Shown: one piece after another, positions 23,063 to 30,372 of the stretch
Numbering within the stretch: the first letter of the stretch is position 1
Layout: the number at the start of each line of letters is the position of its first letter
DNA from: Armatimonadota bacterium
Lineage (GTDB): Bacteria > Armatimonadota > UBA5829
Reading direction: 5' to 3'
Length of the DNA: 32,234 nt
Assembly: GCA_026392045.1 (NCBI GenBank)
Contig: JAPLCU010000044.1
Span: 1 to 32,234 of the forward strand
Made by a program: the position numbers and the translations under genes
Notes under the pieces: model-generated
What the model was told of the DNA's origin: nothing
Seen by the model: only the letters and a program-made list of their open reading frames with translations
Database searches by the model: none

Positions 23063-24094
23063 TCAGGCGGCTTTATTAAGAGGGGATTTGATATCGGCTT
23101 TTCGCTCCAAAACTCGGGCAAAACTCTCAACTATCTGCGCATCGAATTGAGTGTTTGATGTGCGGCGGAGTTCGGCTAGAGCGTCTTCCCAGTTGCAAGC
23201 ATGTCGATAGGGCCTATCGGCGGTCATAGACTCGAAAGCGTCCGCGACCGTCAATATTCGCGCCAAGAATGGAATCGCCTCACCATTAAGCCCATCAGGA
23301 TATCCCGAACCATCCAAGTGCTCATGATGATGCCGCACAATGTTCGCCACTTCCCGAAGCTCATCAATGCCTGCCAAAATGTCGGCGCCTATGCCTGGGT
23401 GTTTCTTTATGCATTCCCATTCATCGGCAGTAAGCTTACCGGGCTTGGCTAACACAGCGTCCGGAGTGCCTATCTTACCAACATCATGGACATTCGCTGC
23501 CAGTTCCAATGTGTAAAGCGATTGGTCATCAAGCTGCATCTCCTGACCTATCTCAACAGAAAGCTCGGTTACGCGGTCGGAATGGCGGCCTGTATAATAG
23601 GACTTCGCATCAATCGCAGAAGCAAGAGCTCTGATTGCTTTGAATAGGACGTCGGCGCGCTGTTCATAGAATTTTCGCATCTCAATGCGCTTGCGCTGGA
23701 TGTTGTTTTGCAGGGTCACGTGAAGCTTTGGGAGTTCCAGAGGCTTGGTGATAAAATCAGAAGCTCCGGCTTCCAGAGCATGCCTTCCGGCATCTCTATC
23801 GCCGAACTCGGTCACAAGCACTACGGGCATCTGAGGGTGTATGCGGCAAATAGAGCGGGTGAGTCCAAAACCATCGATTTGTTGTGTGCGAAGGTTGCAC
23901 AGAACAATATGGTATTGGTGTGCTTTGACCAAATCCAAAGCTTCATCTGTTCCGCTTGCCATCGTAATCCGATAATCGCCACCATCCGGCGATTCTTCAA
24001 ACACCGCTTGGATTTCAGGGTCATCATCGACCAGCAAAATATGCACAGGCGTTTGTGGCTCATTAAATGGCAAGGCAATGACACATTGATTCAC
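23063..24094 (-). CDS. Receiver-HD-GYP protein, pseudo-receiver
   Basis: This 343-aa protein is a c-di-GMP phosphodiesterase of the HD-GYP type. Residues ~16-135 are a CheY-like receiver with the acidic pocket (VDDDPE, Asp23-25), Thr95 and Lys117. The phosphoacceptor position is Asn67 (HIVLCNLR, where LLDLR is usual), so normal phosphorylation is not expected. Residues ~150-325 are HD-GYP with all key motifs: GRHSDRV, HDVGKIG (His203-Asp204), KKHPGIGADIL, HHHEHLDGSGYPDGL and ILTVADAFESMTADRPYR. These predict a metal-dependent hydrolase that breaks c-di-GMP down to pGpG or GMP. The start is a GTG at 24094 with GGAG upstream. No histidine kinase is adjacent, consistent with phosphorylation-independent control. 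The c-di-GMP riboswitch at 2.8 kb is a potential downstream target. Confidence 0.93.
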   Translation of the reverse strand: MNQCVIALPFNEPQTPVHILLVDDDPEIQAVFEESPDGGDYRITMASGTDEALDLVKAHQYHIVLCNLRTQQIDGFGLTRSICRIHPQMPVVLVTEFGDRDAGRHALEAGASDFITKPLELPKLHVTLQNNIQRKRIEMRKFYEQRADVLFKAIRALASAIDAKSYYTGRHSDRVTELSVEIGQEMQLDDQSLYTLELAANVHDVGKIGTPDAVLAKPGKLTADEWECIKKHPGIGADILAGIDELREVANIVRHHHEHLDGSGYPDGLNGEAIPFLARILTVADAFESMTADRPYRHACNWEDALAELRRTSNTQFDAQIVESFARVLERKADIKSPLNKAA

Positions 24095-24238
24095 GCTAAA
24101 CTACTCCAGTGTATAATATTGTACGTTTATTATCGGCAGTTACAATGCTATTCTAAAGTGTTCGCCGCTTTAACCACCATTGATCACGTTTGAACCGCCG
24201 ATTCTACGGAAACAGAGAGCACATAATAGGAGGCTGAA

Positions 24239-24427
24239 ATGAAAGCTATAGTTACTGATGATTGTATATCGTGCGATCTTTGCGTGGACACTTGCCCTGA
24301 GGTATTTGAGATGGCTTCAGGCGAAAAGGCGACAGTTAAGACCGATCCGGTGCCGCCTGAGTTTGAGGACACCGCGCGTGATGCCTGCGAGCTTTGCCCG
24401 GTAGACGCAATCATACTCGAAGACTAG
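24239..24427 (+). CDS. Single-cluster [4Fe-4S] ferredoxin
   Basis: This is a 62-aa ferredoxin. The cluster ligands are Cys9, Cys12 and Cys15 (CISCDLC) plus Cys53 in the C-terminal ELCPVDAI motif. Cys19 (CP) and Cys50 are placed like the disulfide pair of Thermotoga-type monocluster ferredoxins. The length is standard and the protein is acidic. AGGAGG stands 7 bases before the ATG. It is a cytoplasmic electron carrier; its partners cannot be read from the context because it is a single gene, divergent from the HD-GYP gene and convergent with the YHS gene. Confidence 0.95.
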   Translation: MKAIVTDDCISCDLCVDTCPEVFEMASGEKATVKTDPVPPEFEDTARDACELCPVDAIILED

Positions 24428-24438
24428 CCAAAATAAAA

Positions 24439-24467
24439 GCAGGTGGTATGGTCAGGATACCACCTGC
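24439..24467 (-). terminator. Terminator hairpin between ferredoxin and YHS gene
   Basis: GCAGGTGGTAT (24439-24449) and ATACCACCTGC (24457-24467) form a perfect 11-bp stem. Reading the minus strand it is followed by TTTTATTTT, so it is best as the terminator for the minus-strand YHS gene. It may also stop the ferredoxin transcript. Confidence 0.82.
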
Positions 24468-24580
24468 TCGGGGCAATAGAGGACGGCTATCTTGCCAGGT
24501 CGGCACCGTCCCGTAGGCACAACGAATATACCCGCCTGCCTTATATATCAAACACCAGTATAAGATCTCCCATACTCGGC

Positions 24581-24757
24581 CTAATCTTCTTCCTTAGGAC
24601 TCCGCCCGACAGGCTCAACAAACTCGTCATCCTCTACGCCAAATTCAAACTCCTCCTGGCATTCCTCGCTGCAGAAATAACGGGTTTCGCCATCCATCTC
24701 GCTCTTGAATGGGGTCTTTTCGTCCACATATTGTCCGCAAACAGGGTCTCTCGGCAT
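24581..24757 (-). CDS. YHS-domain small metal-binding protein
   Basis: This is a 58-aa protein. The ATG at 24757 is supported by GGGAGGAA; the open frame extending to 24844 is not. It begins with the YHS-domain signature MPRDPVCGQYVDEK and continues with F-x-S-E-M-D-G-E-T-RYFCSEEC and QEEFE, so Cys7, Cys29 and Cys33 are the candidate metal ligands. YHS domains occur in heavy-metal ATPases and small chaperone-like proteins and are thought to bind soft metals. The C-terminus is strongly acidic (EDDEFVEPVGRSPKEED). It is cytoplasmic. A spacer of ~105 bases separates it from the zinc-ribbon/TPR gene upstream on the same strand. Confidence 0.87.
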   Translation of the reverse strand: MPRDPVCGQYVDEKTPFKSEMDGETRYFCSEECQEEFEFGVEDDEFVEPVGRSPKEED

Positions 24758-24862
24758 AATGCTTCCTCCCGCATTTGTTGAAATCACATGTGATATTAGC
24801 CGAGGACGGAGCGAGGTAAACACGAGAGCCCAGCAATAGGTCACAGAATATACGCGGCAATT

Positions 24863-25894
24863 TTACTTTGTCTGAATATTCCAGAATTGGTTGGTAAACG
24901 CCTTTTCAAGAGATGCGGTGGCAGGTGACGCGCCAAGAGGCTCCGACGTGGCGCGAGCGATGTCGCCAACGAAAACTATTCTGTTTGGTGAGCTATCTCC
25001 AGATGTAACCAGACACCGAACAGTAACAAACTTCGCCTGGGTATTGGAGGCGAATACCGAACGGGCAATTGCGCCCGCGCTGCTCAGAATATTATCCTTG
25101 TTTGCGGTTGCGGCGGGCATGGAAAATGTGACCACAACAACATCCTGCCGGGGGTCCGCTATGACGTCGTCCACGTTCACCCCCGCAGGCTGCCCCTGCG
25201 CTAAATCGTTCTTGACCTTCGCCTCGCCCTCAGTGCGGAGCGCGGCAGATGTCTTCGCAGGCTGCCCTGCAGACGGCATCGATGCGTTGGGCGAAGGGCT
25301 GCCGGTTATCGGAGCCGTGGGGCCATTTTGAGGGAACTCTGGAGCATGAACTCGAGTAGTGGGCTTGGGAGGAGCGCTTAGATTCGATTGCCCATTCTTG
25401 TTACGCGATACGATAATTGCCACGCAGACAATTATCAGGAGAACCCCCGCCATCACAAGAGCGCCGATTTTTGTGTTCTTGTTGAACGCGCTAAAAGAAT
25501 CCTTAGCCCTGGCGTTTTTTGAGGCCATCTTGCGGCTGACCCGGTCCAGCCTGGTCTTATCAGCGGCGTTATTTGGGTCTGCCTCCAAAGCCATCTGATA
25601 CCAAATGGCGGCCTCATCAAGCATCCCGCGCTGTTCGTAAATCTCACCGAGCATGCTGGGGATGTCAGGATTCTTCGGCTCAAACTTGAGCGCCTCGGTT
25701 GCGTCATTGATCGCCGCGTCCCATTCTTGCCTGATGCGATGAAGATTCGCCGAAGCCAGTATGGAAGCAACATGCTGAGCCCCGTCGAAGCACGACATAT
25801 CACCAGCCTCCTCCGGCGCAATCTGCTTGCCACATTTCGGGCAAAATTTAACGTTGCTATCAAGGATTATTTTGCAGTCTTCACACCTGCGCAT
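24863..25894 (-). CDS. Zinc-ribbon / TPR membrane protein
   Basis: This is a 343-aa protein with a clear modular layout. Residues 1-25 are a zinc ribbon (Cys4, Cys7, Cys18, Cys21; CEDC and CPKC). Residues ~40-120 are two or more TPR-like helical repeats (EWDAAINDATEALKFEPKNP, GMLDEAAIWYQMALEADPNN). One transmembrane helix spans ~143-163. A Pro/Ser/Ala-rich linker (~175-230) follows, and a C-terminal extracytoplasmic alpha/beta domain of ~110 residues (DDVIADPRQDVVVVTFSMPA, FVTVRCLVTSGDSSPNRIVF). The topology puts the zinc ribbon and TPR inside and the last domain outside. No established family; similar zinc-ribbon-TM proteins are often scaffold or stress-sensing proteins. The start has a poor RBS. 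The HEPN gene lies 17 bases upstream. Confidence 0.82.
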   Translation of the reverse strand: MRRCEDCKIILDSNVKFCPKCGKQIAPEEAGDMSCFDGAQHVASILASANLHRIRQEWDAAINDATEALKFEPKNPDIPSMLGEIYEQRGMLDEAAIWYQMALEADPNNAADKTRLDRVSRKMASKNARAKDSFSAFNKNTKIGALVMAGVLLIIVCVAIIVSRNKNGQSNLSAPPKPTTRVHAPEFPQNGPTAPITGSPSPNASMPSAGQPAKTSAALRTEGEAKVKNDLAQGQPAGVNVDDVIADPRQDVVVVTFSMPAATANKDNILSSAGAIARSVFASNTQAKFVTVRCLVTSGDSSPNRIVFVGDIARATSEPLGASPATASLEKAFTNQFWNIQTK

Positions 25895-25911
25895 AGCTAA
25901 TTAACTCAATT

Positions 25912-26310
25912 CTATGGACATTGACCGAGCTGCGATTTTAGTGTTCCAATAAATTCGTTCGCTTCGTCAAGCGCCTCGCGTATATCCTCCTCTGAAATCC
26001 CGGCTGCCATGGGAAGAGGATATCGTTCCAGGAAATAGAAACCGCTCACTCTCTGACATAGCGCTCTGAATGACTCCAGTGAAACATCGTAAACCAGAGC
26101 ATCATTGAGCAATGCTTCAAGATCGTGAATACGTTTCAGTTGCCACTCTTTTGAGAGGAGAAATGCCTTCAGATACTTTTCGATGGCCTGCTGCAGGTAG
26201 AAGCCTGCTCCTTCGGCATCATTGAACGAAAGCAAATTATGGACTCGACGCAAGTCCTTTTCTGCGATACGCAGCCAATCAGCGTAATATGAGGATTCAC
26301 TAGGCGGCAT
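25912..26310 (-). CDS. HEPN-domain protein of an MNT/HEPN pair
   Basis: This is a 132-aa all-helical HEPN protein. The ATG at 26310 (MPPSESSYYADW) has GGAAAGG upstream and overlaps the nucleotidyltransferase gene by 11 bases; an upstream frame to 26373 is not favoured. Landmarks are YADWLRIAEKDLRRVHNLLS, EGAGFYLQQAIEKYLKAFLL and KRIHDLEALL, the typical A-E-x-D-L and Q-Q-x-x-E-K-x-L-K-A pattern. No R-x4-6-H RNase motif could be found. It therefore looks more like the HI0074-type HEPN than like ribonuclease toxins. MNT/HEPN pairs form two-gene toxin-antitoxin or nucleotide-modifying modules; which partner is toxic varies. Confidence 0.9.
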   Translation of the reverse strand: MPPSESSYYADWLRIAEKDLRRVHNLLSFNDAEGAGFYLQQAIEKYLKAFLLSKEWQLKRIHDLEALLNDALVYDVSLESFRALCQRVSGFYFLERYPLPMAAGISEEDIREALDEANEFIGTLKSQLGQCP

Positions 26311-26632
26311 ATAGCACCTTTCCATCCTCAACAATTTTAGCGATAAACTGATCTCCAGCCTCCAACCGTTCACTAAGCTCTGAAGGTGTGAGGATCAATG
26401 TTTCGATAGCGACCGTTCTCTCGCGGTCGGATAGGATTCTTCTCACGGTAGTCCATCTGTCGATTAGCCGCTCCGTGGTTTCCTTGACTATCAGTATATC
26501 TATATCACTATCGGAATGAGGATTGCCGTATGCGTATGAGCCAAACAGAATAATCCTGCTTGGCGCATAGTCGGACATCAGCTTTTCCACTATTTGCTTT
26601 ATTATCAACGCAGCATCTTGACTCTTATTCAT
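26300..26632 (-). CDS. MNT-type minimal nucleotidyltransferase
   Basis: This is a 110-aa minimal nucleotidyltransferase (DNA polymerase beta fold). The signature GSYAYGNPHSDSDIDILI gives the GS-x10-D-x-D motif with Asp43 and Asp45. The third acidic residue would be Glu77 (AIETLIL), where Asp is more common. The length matches stand-alone MNTs. In MntA/HepT systems the MNT protein is the antitoxin and AMPylates the HEPN toxin. Here the HEPN partner lacks the RNase motif, so direct transfer of that mechanism is uncertain. Gene order MNT then HEPN with an 11-base overlap indicates coupled translation. It lies just downstream of folD, across a 59-base spacer of repeated purine-rich words. Confidence 0.92.
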   Translation of the reverse strand: MNKSQDAALIIKQIVEKLMSDYAPSRIILFGSYAYGNPHSDSDIDILIVKETTERLIDRWTTVRRILSDRERTVAIETLILTPSELSERLEAGDQFIAKIVEDGKVLYAA

Positions 26633-26691
26633 CGGATAATCTCCGCATCAATCCCTTCCGGGCTCTCCGCTCTCCACTTTCCACTACCGAC

Positions 26692-27549
26692 CTATTTCGC
26701 GTATTTTTCCGCTGCCTTAACTGTGTGCGAAAGGAGCATGGCTATAGTCATTGGGCCGACGCCTCCGGGAACGGGCGTGATCCAGCTCGCGCGCTCGGCG
26801 GCGGCTTCAAAATCCACATCGCCAACATCGTGTCCCTTGCCTTCAACTCTATTATAACCGGCATCCACCACCACAGCGCCCTCTTTGATCCAGTCGCCCT
26901 TGATAAACTCAGGCTTGCCAATCGCAGCCACGAGAATATCAGCCCTTCGCACAACATCCGGCAGGTTCACGGTGCGGGAATGGCAGATGGTAACGGTTGC
27001 ATGTCTCTCCAAAAGCGCCAGCGCGGCAGGTTTACCCAATATAATGCTTCGGCCAACAACAACCGCCTCTTTGCCCTTGATCGGAATATTATACCTATCC
27101 AACAGTGTCACGATGCCCTGAGGGGTGCAGGAGATATAATCTGCTGTCCCAAGCACCAACCTGCCCAGGCTGAGAGCGCTGATGCCGTCTACGTCCTTTT
27201 CCACAGCAACACTCGCCAGGATATCAAGCTCATCCAAATGCGAAGGCACCGGATGCTGCACCATGATACCGTGCACGCTGGGATCGGCATTAAGCTTGCT
27301 GATAATTTCCTTGACCTGCGCCTGGGTGCTGTCCGCAGGAAGCTCGATCAAATCCGAAAGTATCCCAGCGACCTCGCAGGCCTTTTTCTTCATTCGAGTA
27401 TATGTTACCGAAGCCGGGTCCTCCCCGACCAGGATAACAGATAATCTCGGCGTAATTCCGCGCTCGCTTTTGAGCTTTGCCACTTTCTCGGCCAACTCCG
27501 CGCGAATCTCCTTGGCCATCGCTGATCCATCAAGTATTTTAGCTGTCAT
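26692..27549 (-). CDS. folD: Bifunctional methylene-THF dehydrogenase/cyclohydrolase
   Basis: This is a 285-aa FolD, which interconverts 5,10-methylene-, methenyl- and 10-formyl-tetrahydrofolate in one-carbon metabolism. With the ATG at 27549 (MTAKILDG; GGAG upstream), the catalytic residues fall at the E. coli numbers: Tyr50 and Lys54 (VTYTRMKKKAC), Gln98 (MVQHPVP), Asp121 (KDVDGI). The nucleotide-binding loop GRSIILGKPAA and the C-terminal PGGVGPMT motif are complete. The Q98 motif reads VQHPVP instead of the common VQLPLP, a conservative variant. An open frame continuing to 27615 overlaps nusB and is not needed. It follows nusB by 25 bases and belongs to the accC-nusB-folD run. Confidence 0.97.
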   Translation of the reverse strand: MTAKILDGSAMAKEIRAELAEKVAKLKSERGITPRLSVILVGEDPASVTYTRMKKKACEVAGILSDLIELPADSTQAQVKEIISKLNADPSVHGIMVQHPVPSHLDELDILASVAVEKDVDGISALSLGRLVLGTADYISCTPQGIVTLLDRYNIPIKGKEAVVVGRSIILGKPAALALLERHATVTICHSRTVNLPDVVRRADILVAAIGKPEFIKGDWIKEGAVVVDAGYNRVEGKGHDVGDVDFEAAAERASWITPVPGGVGPMTIAMLLSHTVKAAEKYAK

Positions 27550-27574
27550 TATTCTCAATCTCCACTTCTTTTTT

Positions 27575-28030
27575 TTACTCTTTTTGCCCACGCAGGAACC
27601 CAGCCAGCACTCCATTCACGAACTTGCCGGATTCCGCCGTGCTAAACTTCTTTGCAAGCTCAACTGCCTCATTCACTGCAACAATCGGCGGCACAGACTC
27701 TACGTATATTATCTCATAAATCGCCACACGCAGGATGTTGCGGTCAACGGCCGGCTGACGGTCCAAAGGCCACTCATGCGCCAGAATTGCGATCTGCCCG
27801 TCCAGTTCCGCCAGCTTTTCTCTCACACCCTCAACCAGCAGCCGCGTATATTCCCTGGCTTCAGATGATTGATTATTGTCTTTGATATCAAGCTCGCTGA
27901 GGTCGGCGAACTCAAGCGCCGTGTCAACAGCTTCATCGAACGGTATCCCGCACGAATCCACTTGATATAGTATGTTGAGCGCTAATTCCCTGGACGCTCT
28001 TCTGGATTTTCTTAAGGAGCTGCTTGCCAT
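27575..28030 (-). CDS. nusB: Transcription antitermination factor NusB
   Basis: This is a 151-aa NusB, the all-helical protein that pairs with NusE (S10) on boxA RNA in rRNA antitermination. Diagnostic segments are RRASRELALNILYQVD at the N-terminus, the central LLVEGVREKLAELDGQIAIL, then RNILRVAIYEIIYVESVPPI and VAVNEAVELAKKFSTAESGK with FVNGVLAG at the C-terminus. The length is normal. The start at 28030 has only a weak Shine-Dalgarno. It lies between accC and folD, a fairly common arrangement (accC/nusB/folD) in several phyla. Confidence 0.97.
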   Translation of the reverse strand: MASSSLRKSRRASRELALNILYQVDSCGIPFDEAVDTALEFADLSELDIKDNNQSSEAREYTRLLVEGVREKLAELDGQIAILAHEWPLDRQPAVDRNILRVAIYEIIYVESVPPIVAVNEAVELAKKFSTAESGKFVNGVLAGFLRGQKE

Positions 28031-28086
28031 AATGCCAATGCTTTCAGCGAATCTTTGCCGCTTTTAGTTCTTGCATTCTTCGTTGG

Positions 28087-29436
28087 TTAACCTTCAGTGT
28101 TCATCCTCTTTGGAATAAAACTCGTTGATAGCTCGCCCTTTTCAAAATACGGGTTGGAAATGATCTCAAGCTGATAAGAAATATTAGTCTTGATTCCCTT
28201 GATCTCATATTCAGAAAGACATCGCTTCATACGCGCGATAGCATCTTTGCGGTCAATACCCCACACAATGAGCTTCGCAAGCATCGCGTCATAATAGGGC
28301 GGAATCTGGTATCCGCCGTAGATGTGAGTATCAATGCGAACGCCCATCCCGCCAGGAGCCGCCATAAGTTCTATAGTACCTACGGACGGCGCGAAATTGT
28401 TGGACGGGTCCTCGGCGATGATTCTGCACTCGATAGCATGGCCATGAATCTTGATATCTTTCTGGCTGATGCTAAGCTTCGCGCCCGATGCAACCAGAAT
28501 CTGTTCTTTGAGAATGTCAACGCCGGTGACAGCTTCGGTGACCGGATGCTCCACCTGCACGCGGGTGTTCATCTCCATAAAGTAGAAATCGCCGCGCTTA
28601 TCCAACAAATACTCGACGGTTCCAGCGTTGGCATAGCCAACTGCCCTGGCAAGCTTAATAGCCGCCTCGCCCATTTTCTTTCTGATCGCCGGAGTCACCG
28701 CGCAAGACGGCGCTTCCTCGATGAGCTTTTGATTTCGGCGCTGAATGGAGCACTCGCGTTCGCCAAGGTGAATGTAATTACCATGCTCATCGCCTATAAG
28801 CTGGATTTCGATGTGCCTGGGATCAACTATCTCCTTCTCCATATACAGAAGCCCATTGCCAAACGCAGCCTCAGCCTCGGCTGTAGCGATACGCAGAGCG
28901 CCGGCGAGCTCGTCTTCGCTGTTGACCACTCGAATGCCTCTGCCGCCGCCGCCTGCGGTCGCCTTGAGCCTGACAGGGTAGCCCATCTTAGAAGCAGTAC
29001 GGAACGCGGCTTGCTCGCTCTCAATGGTGCCCTTGCTGCCCGGAATAACCGGCACGCCAGCCTTTGCAGCGGTCTCTTTGGCTCTGGCCTTGTCACCCAT
29101 CAACTCAATCGCGCTCGCCTTTGGCCCGATAAACTTGATGTTACACGCCTCGCACGCCTCCGCAAAGCTTGCCTGCTCGGAAAAATACGCATAACCCGGA
29201 TGAATAGCCTCAGCGCCAGTTACAATCGCCGCGCTTATGATATTGGGCATGTTAAGATAGCTTTCCTTGTTAGGCGCAGGCCCAACGCAGATGGCCTCGT
29301 CGGCCATTCTTACGTGCAGGCTGTTGCGGTCTGCTTCGGAGTAGATCGCGACGGTCGCAATCCCCATTTCCTTGCATGCGCGTATTATTCTTATTGCTAT
29401 CTCACCACGGTTCGCGATAAGGATCTTCTTAAACAA
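28087..29436 (-). CDS. accC: Acetyl-CoA carboxylase biotin carboxylase subunit
   Basis: This is a 449-aa biotin carboxylase, which uses ATP and bicarbonate to carboxylate biotin on AccB. No ATG is available; a TTG at 29436 (FKKILIANRGEIA) is chosen since GGGGGTT precedes it and the product then has exactly the E. coli AccC length. Another TTG at 29448 is possible. ATP-grasp residues fall at E. coli positions or one off: Lys116, Lys158 (KATAGGGGRG), Glu275, Glu288, Arg292, Gln294, Val295 and Glu296 (FMEMNTRVQVEHPVTE). The usual HPGYGFLSEN reads HPGYAYFSEQ, an unusual but probably tolerated change. It is separated from accB by a pilin-like gene and an 88-base AT-rich spacer. A long open frame antisense to it is a shadow. 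Confidence 0.97.
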   Translation of the reverse strand: MFKKILIANRGEIAIRIIRACKEMGIATVAIYSEADRNSLHVRMADEAICVGPAPNKESYLNMPNIISAAIVTGAEAIHPGYAYFSEQASFAEACEACNIKFIGPKASAIELMGDKARAKETAAKAGVPVIPGSKGTIESEQAAFRTASKMGYPVRLKATAGGGGRGIRVVNSEDELAGALRIATAEAEAAFGNGLLYMEKEIVDPRHIEIQLIGDEHGNYIHLGERECSIQRRNQKLIEEAPSCAVTPAIRKKMGEAAIKLARAVGYANAGTVEYLLDKRGDFYFMEMNTRVQVEHPVTEAVTGVDILKEQILVASGAKLSISQKDIKIHGHAIECRIIAEDPSNNFAPSVGTIELMAAPGGMGVRIDTHIYGGYQIPPYYDAMLAKLIVWGIDRKDAIARMKRCLSEYEIKGIKTNISYQLEIISNPYFEKGELSTSFIPKRMNTEG

Positions 29437-29453
29437 AGTAACCCCCAACGTCG

Positions 29454-29489
29454 GGAATTATGAATTATGAATGCTGAATTATGAATTGG
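29454..29489. repeat. AT-rich word repeat before accC
   Basis: A run built from GAATTATGAATT and GAATGCTGAATTATGAATTG words just upstream of accC. On the coding (minus) strand it reads as repeated CATAATTCAT. It could form overlapping weak inverted repeats. Similar word-like runs occur in spacers at 19756-19785 and 26651-26690. Confidence 0.6.
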
Positions 29490-29536
29490 AGTCCCCACAT
29501 CATAACTTCACAACTCCCGCCTACTTACAACTTAAA

Positions 29537-29944
29537 CTAGAAATTCGAATGCCCAGGATATGGGCAATTAACTGCTCCGGTCGTTCGATCATACGTATAT
29601 GGCTGATTGGAAACCGGGCAATTAAAGTAATCTGCTCCCACGCTCAGACCCACATCTTTGAGCGTTGCGGGAAATGACTCATCTGTGCTGGATGCCTTAT
29701 AGGATGCAATGCCCAACTTGATCTGCCTGAGTCTCTCCTGGCAATCAGCCCCTTTGGCAGTGTCCATAGCCTTGCCATAGATGGTGTGCTTTTTGCTGGA
29801 TTGATCCACGAGCTTGCTGTCGCTCCTCACGCTCGACGGCCCAAATCCGTTCTTGCCCAGCATAAAAAACATTACAACGCCGATTATCGCTGCCGTCACC
29901 AGCAGCCCAATTAAACTCCAGTTGCCGCGGTTATTGAGCTTCAT
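29537..29944 (-). CDS. Type IV pilin/pseudopilin-like protein
   Basis: This is a 135-aa protein with the ATG at 29944, preceded by GGAGG. The N-terminus MKLNNRG-NWSLIGLLVTAAIIGVVM resembles a class III/type IV prepilin: short basic leader, Gly before the cleavage site, and a long hydrophobic helix. The residue that should be Glu5 in the mature pilin is Gly here. The rest is soluble: a helix RLRQIKLGIASYKA typical of pseudopilins, followed by FPATLKDVGL, FNCPVSNQPYTYDRTTGAVN and two Cys in a C-terminal D-type loop. It sits between accB and accC, an unexpected place. It may be a minor pseudopilin or a membrane-anchored protein with a pilin-like fold. Functional secretion cannot be confirmed. 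Confidence 0.75.
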   Translation of the reverse strand: MKLNNRGNWSLIGLLVTAAIIGVVMFFMLGKNGFGPSSVRSDSKLVDQSSKKHTIYGKAMDTAKGADCQERLRQIKLGIASYKASSTDESFPATLKDVGLSVGADYFNCPVSNQPYTYDRTTGAVNCPYPGHSNF

Positions 29945-29957
29945 TTTACGCCTCCAA

Positions 29958-30371
29958 TCAGGCTCGCTCTACCTTGCACAAAGGCTGTCCATATTCAACG
30001 GGTGTCCCATCTTCCACCAGAACTTCGCTCACAACTCCCGAAAGGTTGGAGACCACATCGTTGAGCAGCTTCATAGACTCAATCACGCCCACAACCTGCT
30101 CGGACGTAATCGTCTCTCCCACATTCAAAGCGCTCGTCGAGTGAAAAATGCCGACCCTAAGCGCAAGCACATAGTGTTCAGCCGATGCGGCTTCATTGTT
30201 CTCCACGCGCACATTGGCGGGAGCAGGCTTTGCCACAGCGGCTCTTTTCGCGGGCTTCTTTTTCAGGCCTTTCTTGATGTGAACGGAAAACTCGCCCTTG
30301 CGCACGGATATTTCTTCTGTGCGGGAGCCTTCCAAGACCTTTATCAGTTCTTCTATTTTGATCAAATCCAT
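29958..30371 (-). CDS. accB: Biotin carboxyl carrier protein of acetyl-CoA carboxylase
   Basis: This is a 137-aa AccB. The N-terminal helix (MDLIKIEELIKVLEGSRTEE) is followed by a Lys/Ala/Pro-rich linker (~32-55). The C-terminal biotinyl domain carries the biotinylation motif ESMKLLN with Lys101 (the family norm is EAMKM). The sequence VLALRVGIFHSTS, at the usual S-P-M-V-G-T-F-Y site, is diverged. The carrier swings carboxybiotin between AccC and AccDA. The ATG lies one base after the stop of the Cys-rich membrane gene, so the two are tightly coupled. Confidence 0.95.
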   Translation of the reverse strand: MDLIKIEELIKVLEGSRTEEISVRKGEFSVHIKKGLKKKPAKRAAVAKPAPANVRVENNEAASAEHYVLALRVGIFHSTSALNVGETITSEQVVGVIESMKLLNDVVSNLSGVVSEVLVEDGTPVEYGQPLCKVERA

Positions 30372-30372
30372 T

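Noticed and set aside
26651-26690. Purine-rich repeated words between folD and MNT as a possible CRISPR or iteron array
   Set aside because: The words are short, imperfect and without regular spacers; just a low-complexity intergenic run.
26560-27444. 294-codon open frame on the plus strand opposite folD
   Set aside because: It is antisense to folD, whose active-site residues are all intact.
28324-29463. 379-codon open frame on the plus strand opposite accC
   Set aside because: It is antisense to a complete biotin carboxylase, has no domain sense, and arises from the codon bias of accC.
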